Both the position numbers and the translations under genes were made by a program. Under the pieces are notes generated by a model. It was not told the origin of the DNA, searched no databases, and worked only from the letters and a program-made list of their open reading frames with translations. This document shows, in pieces, positions 34,901 to 46,227 of a DNA stretch of 64,000 nucleotides (the stretch's first letter is position 1; every line of letters begins with the position of its first letter). The DNA is from Blakeslea trispora (lineage: Eukaryota > Mucoromycota > Mucoromycetes > Mucorales > Choanephoraceae). The stretch is from positions 103,501 through 167,500 of the forward strand of contig JAIWNE010000071.1 in NCBI GenBank assembly GCA_025331445.1. The letters are read 5' to 3'.

Positions 34901-36078
34901 TCACAGTGACAACTTTTCTAACAGGGCATAGTCTAGCCTCAATAACACAAGGACAATCGAACTTGAGGCTTTCTTTCTTGTATTCTTTGGACTTTGAATT
35001 TTTGTTACTGTTGACAAGATCAACATCAGTAACTTTCTTGGAGCGTCTGTAGTCCTTTCCATGTCTACAAATCATTCTAATTCTTTGCTCTTTTTGACTT
35101 GATTTGTCAGCTGTGATTGGGCAATTGTATTTTTTGCCGAATTCTTGAGCACGGATTTGTAATTCATCAATATCCGAAAATTCTGTGCCGACAGAAAACA
35201 ATTTCTCCATTTCTTCTTTCATCAATGCACAGACCTGCAAGTCCTTATCCGTGCAATGAAGGAAACTTTCCTTACTGGTCTTTCCTTCATACTCTTCCTC
35301 ATCGGTTGAAGAATCTTCTAAGTTGCTTTCATACTCGACACGTTTACTGACAAGTAGCTCTACTATTTATTTTTTATTTTAAACACAACAGGCAACTTCA
35401 TATTCCAGAGAATCTAACACAAAGTGCTATTACATACCTTCAGACTGAATTTCAGATACATCTTCAACATCGACTTCAGAATCAGAAGTGTCAATAGTGA
35501 TGACTTCTTCTTGAATCTCGAGATGATGTTATATCCGAGAATATAACAGGCACAATAAAACAAGTAAAAAGTGTAAGACAGAGAAGTGATTAGAACCTGA
35601 ACGGCCAAAAGATAGATCTGAATCTGATCTGCGTTTATTTTAAATATGTGCCTTCTATTTATACTTTCATGATAACTGAGTAGCAATCCTTATTTAAACT
35701 GAGTGTAATTGATGATAGCTAATCGGGTGCTTTGGATAAAGTTTGATACCTATTGCGCATTGACCAAAGGTTACCATTGGCGCAATTGTTTCGATCCAAG
35801 TGTCCTGATGTAAATGAAGTGTGATCCGATCTTTTATTTAGACTGAGCTAAGTGTCAATCTGGCTATGAATAATGAAGGGTCGTGTAACTAGGTACCCGC
35901 TTAGATCTAGATAATGTCTCAGATGGAGTAGAATGTAGGCTGTATACAACAGATGACAACTCGTCTCAACTTTGACTTGCTCGTTATCAAAAAGTTTGAT
36001 GTCGATACCAGCACTACAGATAGATATTTCATCGTCCGAGGCTTCAATATCAATATAAAGCAAACTGTCTTGATTCAT
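31959..36078 (-). pseudogene. MULE transposase fused to an OTU-type cysteine protease domain
   Basis: Minus-strand multi-exon gene starting at 36078 (MNQDSLLYIDIEASDDE). In order: acidic N-terminus; FAR1-like zinc-binding region (ICRHGKDYRRSKK, FDCPCVIEARL, GSHNHRI; 34850-35100); MULE catalytic core (VVVD near 34480; VFVTDNDAALKGALSDVFPE near 34230; STNRVEGTHSAMKGYIGSSK near 33700); a SWIM-like zinc segment (VWKLPCRHELVKC near 33340); a Lys/Glu-rich linker; and an OTU domain with DGFCGFRALA (near 32565) and NHFITLSM (near 32135), matching catalytic Asp-Cys and His boxes. An intron with good ends lies at 32779-32720. Lesions: a solo LTR in exon 1 (35951-35527), and a frame change just after VVVD at about 34475, where part of the usual DATYxxN motif is missing. 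A deubiquitinase role is inferred from the OTU motifs only. Confidence 0.82.
35527..35951 (+). repeat. Solo LTR (third family) in exon 1 of the MULE gene, TSD GATGA
   Basis: 425 bases, starting TGTTATATCC and ending GTATACAACA, flanked by perfect duplications GATGA (35522-35526, 35952-35956). Removing it and one TSD joins the MULE exon in frame across VETSCHLEIQEE. About 30 bases at its 3' end are nearly identical to the end of the LTR at 36099-36566, while the 5' parts differ. Orientation is assumed from that match. Confidence 0.93.
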
Positions 36079-36098
36079 TTATAAAATTATTAAATAAG

Positions 36099-36566
36099 TG
36101 TTGACAAAGGGCTTTCCAGGGCCCATTGCTTCATTGACTTGATCTTTTTAGGTACATGTTACACACATATTTTATTACTAGCATAACCAAGAATGAGGAC
36201 GTCCTCATAAGCCACTACCTATAATATCTAAGCCACCGGAGTGTTCTACCGGAGTGCGCCAAGTATTCACCTAAAAATACAGGACAATGGTAGAACACTG
36301 GAAGAAGACCTCAACCGTCATATAAAGATTATTTCCCTTATATTTTATGAGAATAAGGCTTAGTAAAATCCATTCACATTCGAGTAGACACAGATTTTAG
36401 AAATTGTATAAAAACCACTGTATTATTTAGTTTAGAAGCATTATTCCACTTTTAAAGAATAAAAGGATTATCAAAGTACTTTCTGTCCCGTTGATTCTTT
36501 TATTCATAACCCACATTATTTACATATTATAACTCAGATAGGGTAGAATGTAGGCTGTATACAACA
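36099..36566 (+). repeat. 5' LTR of Ty3 element 'B'
   Basis: 468 bases with TGTTG...CAACA ends, a TATA-like box (tgtataaaaacc, about 36405) and a polyadenylation-like aataaaag (about 36465) in U3-R-U5 order. It begins 20 bases upstream of the MULE start codon. Gag of element 'B' starts 78 bases after its end. Flanking pentamers ataag and tttga differ, as expected when only the 5' LTR is seen. No full 3' copy was found. Confidence 0.75.
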
Positions 36567-36644
36567 TTTGAATCAATTGTATTCGATTTCCCTACTAGCC
36601 ACAAGCCGTCCCTCTCTTCCTTACGAAACCTTTATCTAGCTGCC

Positions 36645-37130
36645 ATGAATCCCAAACTACGCTCATTGATCATGCCTAACATTGCCAACCTTTCCTCTTG
36701 GCTCGACGTCTGCCAGGCCGCTGTCGCTATTGGGGATTCTTTAGCCAACAAGGAATCCCTTCTGGAGGATCTGTTCGCTCAACTTACTTTGTCTTCTGCT
36801 GGTGACGCCTCCTTCTCGTCGGTCCCTTCTGATATGTTCCGGACCCAGGCAAATTCTGCTGCGGGCCCCTCGCCTATGGAAATAGACGCATTCCATCGCC
36901 AGGGCACCAACCTTCGTTCGTCAGGTGCCTCATATTCATCCCCCGGTCCCATCGTCCTCACCAAGACAAAAGGAAACAAGATCCTATGCGACGTTGGACT
37001 GAAGATGGAAAACCAGTCTGTGGCCATTGTAACAAAATTGGACACCTGAGCAAGAAATGTTTCAATCGTCCCAGACAATCTATCAATGGGATCCAGTAAG
37101 CTGGCCCTCATCAACCGCCTCCCAGCCAAC
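36645..37130 (+). pseudogene. Ty3 'B' Gag fragment with zinc knuckle
   Basis: A short Gag frame from the ATG at 36645 (MNPKLRSLIMPNIANLSSW) lacks most of a capsid domain, so an internal deletion is likely. A knuckle (VCGHCNKIGHLSKKC, a regular CCHC pattern) near 37018-37062 lies in another frame, indicating a frameshift near 36990. Confidence 0.8.
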
Positions 37131-37192
37131 AGATAGTAGCCTCTATTGAAGCTGCTGGTAAGTATGCAGCCATCCCAATTCAAGATGACCCA

Positions 37193-40100
37193 TTGGCTGT
37201 TCCGGCTATCAACAACATTGAGAGTACAAAGCTACCAAGAACTTCTCAGCATATAACTGATACCTCACATGTTGGTACCCCTAAAATATCTCTTTCTATT
37301 CAGGGTTACTTGGTCAAGGCTTTGATCGATACGGGTGCTAGTATATCGGCTATTAGAACTACTCTTGCAGACAAGCTAGGTCTACTCCCGGATCCATCGA
37401 TTTCACCACGGCAGACAATAGTACTTGCGTTTCCCGTGGCACCGTTAAAACTACCCTGATGCTGGGACATGTCCAGGTTATTGTCAACTGTCATGTCATT
37501 GATAATCTATCACATCAGGTTATCTTTGGCTACCCGGATCTCAAGGCTTTAGGTGTAGTCATAGATACAACTTCCAACACGGTTCGTCTTCCTTCTGTAC
37601 CATCTACTATCTCGAACATTCCTAAGTCGCAAGACCAGATCTGTTCTATTGTTTCACCACTCCGCTTGCCTGCTCATCACCATGCGTATGTCGATATCAA
37701 AGGCCCTCCGAACTCGGCCGCCTTTGTCTCCACTCCCCCCAAAATGCTCTGTGACAAGTTGACCTCTTTTGCAGCTGGCATTGTGGACTTTAACAATGAA
37801 GGCATTGCCACTGTCCAAATTGCAAATTTAGATACTAGCATCAAGCACTTAAATAAAGGACAGCATATTGCTACTTACGAGTATTTATCTTCGTCTCTTA
37901 AGATATATAACTTGAACCATGAACAAATCAATCCAATCAACCAAATTACTACAGCTCGGAAGCCTAAATCTAAGAGTCCAGACTACACCGCCAACATCAG
38001 CTCAACGTTGCAAGAGACACAACGTCAGGCTCTAAATAAATTATTACAGGAATTTCATGATTGCTTCGATTCCAAGCCTAGCTCTGTTACCCCTTTGGTA
38101 CAACACAACATCGATACTGGTGACTCTAGGCCACTTGCACAACCACCACATCGAGCCTCGGCTGCAGAAAACGAGACCATTGAGTCACTTATTGATGACA
38201 TGCTACAGCAGGGTATCATTCGTCCTAGCAATTCCCCATGGGCATCACCTGTTGTACTTGTTCGAAAACACGATGGTTCCCCTCGGTTCTGTGTGGATTA
38301 TCGTCGCATAAATGCTGTCACTCGAAAGGACGTATATCCTTTGCCACGCATCGATGACACGGTACATAATCTCGGTAATGCTAAGGTTTTCTCAACTCTG
38401 GATCTCACATCCAACTATTGGCAGATCGAACTAGATGACGATGCAAAACCTAAATCGGCCTTCATCTGTCGAAACGGCTTATATGAATTCGTCCGTATGC
38501 CTTTTGGGTTAACCAACGCACCCGCTACCATGCAAAGACTAATGGATTCTGTACTTGCTGGCCTCAAGTGGCAGACTACCCTGGTTTATCTAGACAATAT
38601 TATCTGTTTCAGCCCTTACTTCGATCAACACCTTACTGATCTTCGTGCCGTTCTCTGTCGACTTCGTTCTGCTTCGCTCACAGCCAACCTCAAGAAATGT
38701 AAATTCGCCAGCGACCGCATTTCCTTCCTCGGCTACATCATCTCCCCCGATGGTCTACATACTGACCCTGATAAGATCTCAGCCGTACAAAACTCCCCTG
38801 TACCAACGGATACCACTTCACTTCGGTCCTTCCTAGGATTGGCAGGTTACTACCGCTGTTTCATCAGCAAATTTTCCTCCATTGCCGCTCCTCTCAATAA
38901 CCTCCTGAAAACAGATGCACAATGGTCGTGGGCCTCTACACAGCAAACTGCCTATAACACTCTTAAACAGGCCCTTATCACAGCTCCAGTTCTTCGCTTC
39001 CCCGACTTTTCTAAGCCTTTCGAGCTTCATACAGACGGCGCCTGTACCGCTGGTATTGGGGTTATCCTGTGTCAACGGGATCCCACCAACAACCGAGCAT
39101 ATGCTGTCGCTTACGCTTCTCGCTCGTTATCGCCGGCCGAACGTAATTATGGTGTCTCCGAGGTCGAAGCTCTAGCCATTGTATGGGGAATTAAGAAATT
39201 TGCTCATTAACTCACGGCAACCAAATTTACAGTCATCACGGATCACCATTCCCTGCAACTCCTTCAAAATAGTAAGTCTACAGACCTTCGAGGCCGTCTT
39301 GCTCGTTGGACTTTGCTTTTGCAGCAACATGATTTCGACGTCGTCTACCGGCCGGGTACGAAAAATGCCGGTCCTGACGCTCTCAGTCGCTATTCCGTTG
39401 AACGTCATCCAGCTAAGGAGATAATTTCTGCTCTCCAGACATCCGATCTCTCCACGGCTCAGGCACAAAACTCCTTCTGTCGTCACCTTCGTTCTTCTCT
39501 TCCGCTTCCTACCGGGTTCTCTGACGAGTCTGGTCTCCTCTTCTTTGGACCCCGCCCTGTCTTGCCATCGTCTCTTCGAAACGAAGTGTTCGACTTACTA
39601 CACGCTAACCCAACCTCGGGACATTGGGGTATTGGGCGTACCCTACAAGGTTTCCAACGGTTGTATTACTTCCAAGGTCAACGCGAATGGGTTACAAAGA
39701 AGATAAATTAATGCACGATCTGTCAACAGACGAAGCGGACACACACAACCTTAGGCCACACAAATCTTGTTCACTCAAATCCGACAGTACACCCTTTTGA
39801 CACGATCGCGATCAATACTTTTGGACAACTACCACCTACTCTTACAGGTAATAAGTACATCATTGTAATTCAATGTCTCTTCTGGAGATACGTCTGCCTC
39901 TTTGCTGTTCCTGAAAACTCAGACAAATACATCATTCAATGTTTATTGAAGGTCATTGGTGAACATGAATTGTTTCGTTCTGTCTTGAGTGATAATGGAC
40001 CTCCTTACTCAGGTATTCTCCTCAGGGCACTGGCTCAGCACCTTCAGATTGATCAAAAATTTGCTCCGGCTTACCATCCCCAATCGAATGGCTTAGTCGA

Positions 40101-40728
40101 GCGATTCATGGAGACCTTGAGGAATATGATCACCTCCTATCTAGATACCGACAACCACCAAAACACCTGGGACCTACATCTACCAGAATTCCAGATCGCC
40201 TACAATTCCAGCCAACACCATGTAACGAAATATAGCCCCTTTAGTCTAGTACATGATCGGGAGGCTAGGACCTTGGCCACTCCTGACTTTGGGGTACAAA
40301 CGATCCCTGTCAAAGAATATCAAATACAGACTAAGGACTTTTAGGCTCATGCATTTGGAATTATTCAATCAGAAAACATGCGCTCCCAAGCCTCTAACGC
40401 GATCACATACAACAGCCATCAAACAACACCTACGTTCTCTGCGAACAGCCTGGTACTCATAGACTGTCCTGTTCTGTCGAACGCTGCTGTAGGTCGCGCG
40501 GGCAAACTCGTCAAGAAATATCGTGGCCCATTTCGAATCACTGAAGTACTATCCTCTGACCGATATAACGCAAAAGAACTCGTTACAGGAAAAGTGTTGA
40601 AGAATGTCCACGCGACAAGAATTAAGTACTACACTCCCAATGAGGACATTGCTCATTCTCAAGCCCCGGATGTTGTAAGCAGCCTCTTGTTGTGTAACGA
40701 TGAGGAACTTACGGACACACCAAAATGA
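37193..40728 (+). pseudogene. Ty3 'B' Pol (protease, RT, RNase H, integrase), several lesions
   Basis: Protease motif LIDTGASISAI (37320), then a frameshift near 37400. From 37459 one frame carries RT (YPLPRIDDTVHNLGNAKVF; MPFGLTNAPATMQRLMD), RNase H (FELHTDGACTAGIGVIL) and integrase (HANPTSGHWG; LSDNGPPYSG; NGLVERFMETL; end domain KLVKKYRGPFRITEVL). In-frame stops at 39208, 39709 and 40342 break it. The RT active site reads YLDN instead of YLDD (about 38590), and the integrase first-Asp position reads INTFG where an Asp is expected (about 39815). Both are G-to-A type changes that should abolish activity. Inactive copy; last stop at 40726. Confidence 0.92.
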
Positions 40729-40857
40729 TACCATTTCTCAGCGGCCAATCAAACATTCACCCTCTCACACTAGAAAACTATTAGCATCAATGCTAACAGT
40801 AAATAGTAATTGTTCAATTAACATTAGATATATAAAGCTGTGAAATTAGGATATTTA

Positions 40858-41067
40858 CAGTGACCCGCAAAACTGTTCAAAAAGATTTTTTTTTACTTTG
40901 AACCTTATGATCGGGTATTCAAACACATTTAAAACCCCTTTTGTCATACCTTGTTAGAAAGCCTCAGTAATTTACTATATGATGACCAGGTTGCACAACG
41001 ATTGGTTGACCTTGAAATGAATACCACTATTTTAAAAAAAAAGTCTTTTTGAACAGTTTTGCGTGTG
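40858..41067. repeat. Left inverted-repeat arm of the mariner
   Basis: Starts CAGTGACCCGCAAAACTG and ends cttttTGAACAGTTTTGCG; inverted with itself at its ends and with 42275-42485 throughout. The arm alone has the shape of a 210-base MITE. Confidence 0.95.
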
Positions 41068-41243
41068 TCCGAGAAAAATTATAACCAAGGGCGGGGGGCT
41101 AGTATTTGAAATTATTTTGACGCGTAATTGCTTTTTTTCTTTTCTTCACTTTTTTAAAGGTTTGTGTAAATTTTGGTTGGTTTTGTCAGACCAATTTAAT
41201 CGACATTGCTCCATCTAGTTACATCTACTTGACATCTACCAAC

Positions 41244-42260
41244 ATGCCCAAACACATCAGCAATGACAAACGAAATAACGCGAAAGCTATGCTTTCCAAA
41301 GGTAAAAATGTTGGCGAAGTAGCGCGTCAGCTTGGTATCAGTCAAGGTACCGTTTCAAACATTCGTGGTGAGATGAATTTGAAGATTCCTCAACATGCGG
41401 GTGGCCGACCAGGTAAGATCAGCAAGAATCTCGGTCGCAAGGTACTTCAAGGTCTTTCTACTGGCGTTTTTAAGACTGCAAAAGATGCGCAGCGATTCTT
41501 GGCTGATCAACAAGTTGTTGTTTCTGAGGATACCGTGCGTAGGTTTCTCAAAAGCGCCAAAATGACAGCTGTTCATAGGCCAAAGGTCCTTCCTCTAACA
41601 CCTAAGCGTATGAAAGACCGCTTGGAATGGGCCGAGGCTCACAGAAGTTGGACTATCAACGATTGGAGGTCCGTGGTGTTCTCCGATGAGACCAAAATCA
41701 ACAGAATTGGCTCGGATGGTGCTCAATGGGTTTGGAAAGCCGATGATAAGGAGTTGAAAGCGTTTCAGCTTGACCATCTCTACAAGCATGGAGGTGGTTC
41801 CATCATGCTTTGGGGCTGCTTTTGTTGGAAAGGTCCAGGCTTTCTTGCGAAGATCAATGGCAAGATGGACTCTGAGTTGTAGACTCAAATCATAGACGAT
41901 GAGTTGGTCAGATCGCTAGAATTCTATGGTTATACTGAGGATGACGCCATATTTCAGCATGATAATGACCCCAAGCATACTTCCAAGCATACCAAACGTC
42001 ATCTCAAGGATTGCAACATTCAAGTTCTCGACTGGCCGTCCTTCTCGCCCGACTTGAATCCCATTGAGAACCTTTGGAGTATAGTCAAAAGAAGTTTAGC
42101 TGCCTTTGACACTGCTCCAGGCTCTATTGCTGAGTTATTTGATCGTGTAACTCAAATTTGGAACAATATTGATCCTGAAACATGCAACAATCTTGTTGAA
42201 AGCATGCCTAATAGAATAGCTGATCTTATTGCCGCTAAAGGTGGTCAAATCCCCTATTAA
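41244..42260 (+). pseudogene. Tc1/mariner DD34E transposase with one in-frame stop
   Basis: 338 codons from ATG 41244 (MPKHISNDKRNNAKAML) to TAA. An N-terminal helix-turn-helix pair (VGEVARQLGISQGTVSNIRG; then a second, TAKDAQRFLADQQVVVSEDT) is joined by GGRPGK. The DDE catalytic core has VVFSDETKINRIG, FQHDNDPKHTSK and, 34 residues on, PDLNPIENLW, giving the DD34E spacing. The only lesion I see is TAG at 41880, after GKMDSEL, explained by one C-to-T change from CAG. The frame resumes at once (TQIIDDELV). The frame starts 176 bases inside the left arm, and stop and right arm are 14 bases apart. Confidence 0.95.
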
Positions 42261-42274
42261 TAAAAATATAATGC

Positions 42275-42485
42275 ACACCCGCAAAACTGTTCAAAAAGAC
42301 TTTTTTTTTAAAATAGTGGTATTCATTTCAAGGTCAACCAATCGTTGTGCAACCTGGTCATCATATAGTAAATTACTGAGGCTTTCTAACAAGGTATGAC
42401 AAAAGGGGTTTTAAATGTGTTTGAATACCCGATCATAAGGTTCAAAATAAAAAAAAATCTTTTTGAACAGTTTTGCGGGTCACTG
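42275..42485. repeat. Right inverted-repeat arm of the mariner
   Basis: Mirror image of 40858-41067, nearly identical base for base, ending TTTTGCGGGTCACTG at the TA target site. Confidence 0.95.
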
Positions 42486-43339
42486 TATGTTTCTTTATCT
42501 CATATAAATATCATAATATCACAGGTAAATCATCATATACTCTTCATTATAAATAACAATAAAAGATCTCATATAAATATCATAATATCACAGATTCCCT
42601 CCTTCCTCTGTAAATCTGTATCGATATTCTAACTCAGTGTACCCTGATTATTTTAAGCGGGCGGTGACTGTTTTTTACAACTTGAGTTTAAGCTGGTGGC
42701 CACTGTTTTTTAGGACACCTTATCATTTTGATATATTAACTGATTAAAATAAATTCTAGTGTCGAAATAAATTCTGACTAGAATTTAGTGAGACATAAGA
42801 ACACACATATAAGAAATATGATTGGCTTTATCTTCTTTTATTTAAATGTCAGCGAAAAGTAATAAAAATTGATCTGTCTGTAATAAAATAAAAAAAAAAA
42901 AAAGAAAACACTAAGTCGACTAGAATGGTCTTTATTTCCAAAGTAGTCTAAAGCTTCTATCTTAATTCACTAAAGACTATTTATATGATTTTGTTACGTT
43001 CCTGAAGTTGAGTGATCATATTATTTCCGATAGTTCCTGAGCATAATCTTATATTGTTTATAGTAATTACAGTAATAACTATCATTTCTATTTTCTCTGC
43101 TATTCTCTCTATAATATCATGTTAAGCTTATCTAAGTGTTCTATATCCATTGGTATGTAAATAGCTATCCAAAGATGGTATATGACTCAGTAATGGAATA
43201 ACTGATTTCTATAGGCTTAGATCTGAAAGGTATGTATGGATGTATGTAGTAATAGATCAATTATATTTAGGCATTCTGCTACACTGTCTAATAATATATA
43301 TGCTTCAATCTTCTTTTTCGCTCGGCCAGCACCGCAAAT
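42486..43339. other. Non-coding region between mariner and DIRS element, with a 29-bp direct repeat
   Basis: A 29-base word (atctcatataaatatcataa plus tatcacag) occurs at about 42495 and 42566, 71 bases apart. The rest is AT-rich without coding potential. It may hold the missing 3' LTR of Ty3 'B' or the left terminal repeat of the DIRS element, but neither can be shown. Confidence 0.4.
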
Positions 43340-44290
43340 ATGGATTTAAATAACATACACTTAACATCTTCAGAGGAGCAAATAGCTCTTCTTCAACAAC
43401 GACTAGCTCGATTGGAACAATTCATTTAACATCAACCAAATGCTCAAGCTGCAACGGAGCCATTTTCATCATCCAACGTCGACATGGTTACTGAACAACC
43501 ACAGGACCACCCTCTTCATTCTTTAGAAGTTCGTCCTTCCTTCAATTGGACACCATCTCCCTTTTTGTCTGAGGCTTTAGGTCTCAACTCCCCTCTATTT
43601 ACATCAACCTCCTTGACGGATGACGAAAAATCATCCATTGTAGAGAGATATCCTCCCATTGATAAAGTCCAATATCAGCCACCCTCTACTTTGCCTATTG
43701 CTGCAAAGAACATGAGCAAGTACCAGTCTAAACAAGACATGGCTTTAAAAAGATTACAGTACGTAGTTTCTGGTGTTTCTCGTCCTTTAAATGTACTCGA
43801 ATTGGAAATCTCAAAGGCTTCTGACGATACCCATGTACAGCAATATCTGTACATGCTCGCAAATTGCAGAACTTTACTCCTAAATGTCTCTGCTCAGGTA
43901 AATGATATGCGTAATAATTTAGCTTTTCAATCAGTTAACCCGTCATTTCAATCGGCTACTTCATCCTCCCAACACTATACAATGACGCCTACACAGTTTC
44001 AGTCTGCCTTGGCTGAACAAACGACTACGGCCCAGACTATTCAGAACGCTAACAAGTTTTGAGCTAAAAGAAAAAATTTTCAAAACACCTCCAATCATCA
44101 ACAATCTGCCTTTCAACCAGCGCATTAGCAGTTTTTTTGATCGGGTCCGTCCTCAAAGCAGGGCGGTTACAACAACAACAACAGCTCCAACTTCAACAGG
44201 GGCCAGCAACAACAAAGACCTCAACAAAAGCCGTTTCAGAAAGGGCAGCCAAACACCAAACCTTTTCGGAACAATCAACAATAGACAGTT
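43340..44290 (+). pseudogene. DIRS Gag-like protein with several nonsense codons
   Basis: Frame from ATG 43340 (MDLNNIHLTSSEEQIALLQQ) through a helical core (LQYVVSGVSRPLNVLELEIS; LYMLANCRTLLLNV) to a Gln/Asn-rich tail (GGYNNNNSSNFNRGQQQQRP). In-frame stops at 43427 (TAA), 44060 (TGA), 44126 (TAG) and 44138 (TGA) each fall one transition from CAA, CGA, CAG or CGA. The natural stop is probably TAG near 44280. Confidence 0.8.
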
Positions 44291-46227
44291 CCGACTCCTC
44301 AGTAGGCGGACGGCTCACAAAGTTTTATTCAGAGTGGACCCAACTAACAATCAACGGTTGGCTACTCGAGGTAATTCGAAAGGGCTTTCGTATTCAATTC
44401 TTACACCCTCCTCCTCTCACATTCAATCCGAAATCAGTCCATCTTATCAATCAATTACAACATCAGCTATTACAACAAGAAATTTCAGCACTATTACACA
44501 AAGGAGCCATCGAAATGGCACCTTCAACACCCGGTTTTTACAGCAACATGTTTGTCATTCCAAAAAAGAATGGCGGCCATCGGCCGGTGTTCAACCTCAA
44601 ACTACTCAACCAATACCTCCAGGCTCCTCATTTCAAAATGGAGACCATTCAACAGGTGACAAAAATGATCAAGAAATCCAATTGGCTAACATCAATAGAT
44701 CTCTCAGATGCATTCCTACACATCCCAGTATATCACTCATCCCGCAGGTATCTCCGCTTCTTATGGGAAGGCCAATCCTACCAATTCTGTACGACACCCT
44801 TTGGTCTCTCCTTGGTTCATTGGCTCTTCACCAAACTAACCCGTCCAATCTTGGAATGGGCTCGTTCTCAGGGAATTTGACTCAGTGCATACCTGGACGA
44901 TTGGATAGTGGTGGCAGACTCTTACCACAAATCCCGCAAACATACGAAGCAAGTCCTCAAGAAACTAACCTCCCTTGGTTGTTTAGTCAACATGAAGAAA
45001 TCTTCCCTTCACCCTACTCAGTCCATAGAGCACCTCGGCTTCTTGTTGGATACCAACTCAATGACAGCCCAACTTCCAAGGAAAAAGATTCGGGATCTCA
45101 AAAAGAGTATCCGTCAGGTAATAAAGAATCCTGTAAAATCACCTCGTGTGATTCACAGCCTAACTATGCGAATACAGGCAGCCACTTTTGCTCTAGTCCC
45201 GGCCCGACTTTACACACAACATCTGTTACGAATGAAGAATCAAACGGTACGATCGTCCTCAGACTGGGACAAACCTCAATCGTTGAACCAACATTGCATT
45301 CAGGAACTTCAGTGGTGGCTAGACAACCTCCATCTTTGGAACGGCAGAAGCTTTCTTCCGCAGACTCCTCAACAGGTAATTCATGTGGATGCGAGCAACA
45401 CGGGATGGGGCTGCAGTCTTCAGCTGCCGAATGGTCAGACAAAAACAGCTTTTGGACACTGGAACCATCAACAAGCAGAGATGAGTATCAATTGGCGGGA
45501 AATCTATGCGGCTTTTCTGGCAGTTCAGACCTTCCCTCAAGTCCGCAACATGCGAGTTCTAATTTGAACGGACAACATGACTTCGATGTCATACATGAAC
45601 AAACAAAGGGGCACCCGATCTCTTTCTCTGATGACACTAGCAACAACGTTATGGAAATGGTGTCTCCAGAGGGGCATTACGATTCAGTCCACACTCATCC
45701 AGGGGATCCAGAATCCAATAGCAGATTACGAGTCTCGTCGACCTTTTCAGAAGAGCAACTGGATGCTAACACCAAGGACATTTCAACATATCCAACGAAT
45801 GTTCAGCTCAAGCGACAAAGATCTGTTTGCAGACAGACTGACAGCCCAACTGCCAAAATACGTGTCTTAGTTTCCGCAACCGGGGAGCATATGGGCCGAC
45901 GCCTTGACCCTGTCATGGAATCAGTTCAACCACCCATACTTGAATCCTCCATGGAACCTCATTCCCCATTGTCTACAAAAAATTATCAAGGAAAAAGTTC
46001 ATCGAGCAATCTTGGTAACTCCTTGGTGGCCTTCAGCCCTTTGGTTTCCGACGCTTCAGCATCTTTGCCGCCTCTCATCTCTCCTTCTGGACTCGCGACA
46101 CATTCTTCTTCCCTCACCTCACAGCCTTTGGCCCTTGACCAACAATCATTGGAAGCTAGCCGTGTGGCAATTATCCGCAACCGATACACCTCCTCTGATC
46201 TCAATGCAGCATCCCAAGACATTCTGA
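44137..46227 (+). pseudogene. DIRS reverse transcriptase-RNase H, three in-frame stops
   Basis: One frame throughout. RT motifs: MFVIPKKNGGHRPVFNLKLL, WLTSIDLSDAFLHIPV, FCTTPFGLS and YLDDWIVVADS (about 44890). RNase H motifs: VIHVDASNTGWGCSLQ and INWREIYAAFLAVQ. A stretch resembling the methyltransferase-like region of DIRS elements (WADALTLSWNQF; RAILVTPWWPSALWFP) follows. Stops at 44878 (TGA before LSAYLDD), 45565 (TGA before TDN) and 45868 (TAG before FPQPG) are explained by CGA, CGA and TGG changing by one transition. The frame ends at TGA-TAA, 46225-46230. Confidence 0.92.

Larger units (their letters stand above)
40858..42485 (+). mobile_element. Tc1/mariner transposon with palindromic 210-bp arms, TA target site
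   Basis: 1628 bases between TA dinucleotides (40856-40857, 42486-42487), with ends CAGTGACCCGC and its complement. Left arm 40858-41067 and right arm 42275-42485 are inverted copies over the whole length. Each arm also has an inverted copy of the terminal 25-30 bases at its inner end (CGCAAAACTGTTCAAAAAG). A DD34E transposase lies between. Confidence 0.96.

Noticed and set aside
42486..43339. 3' LTR of Ty3 'B'
   Set aside because: No stretch matches the 36099-36566 LTR, and no TSD matching ataag was found.
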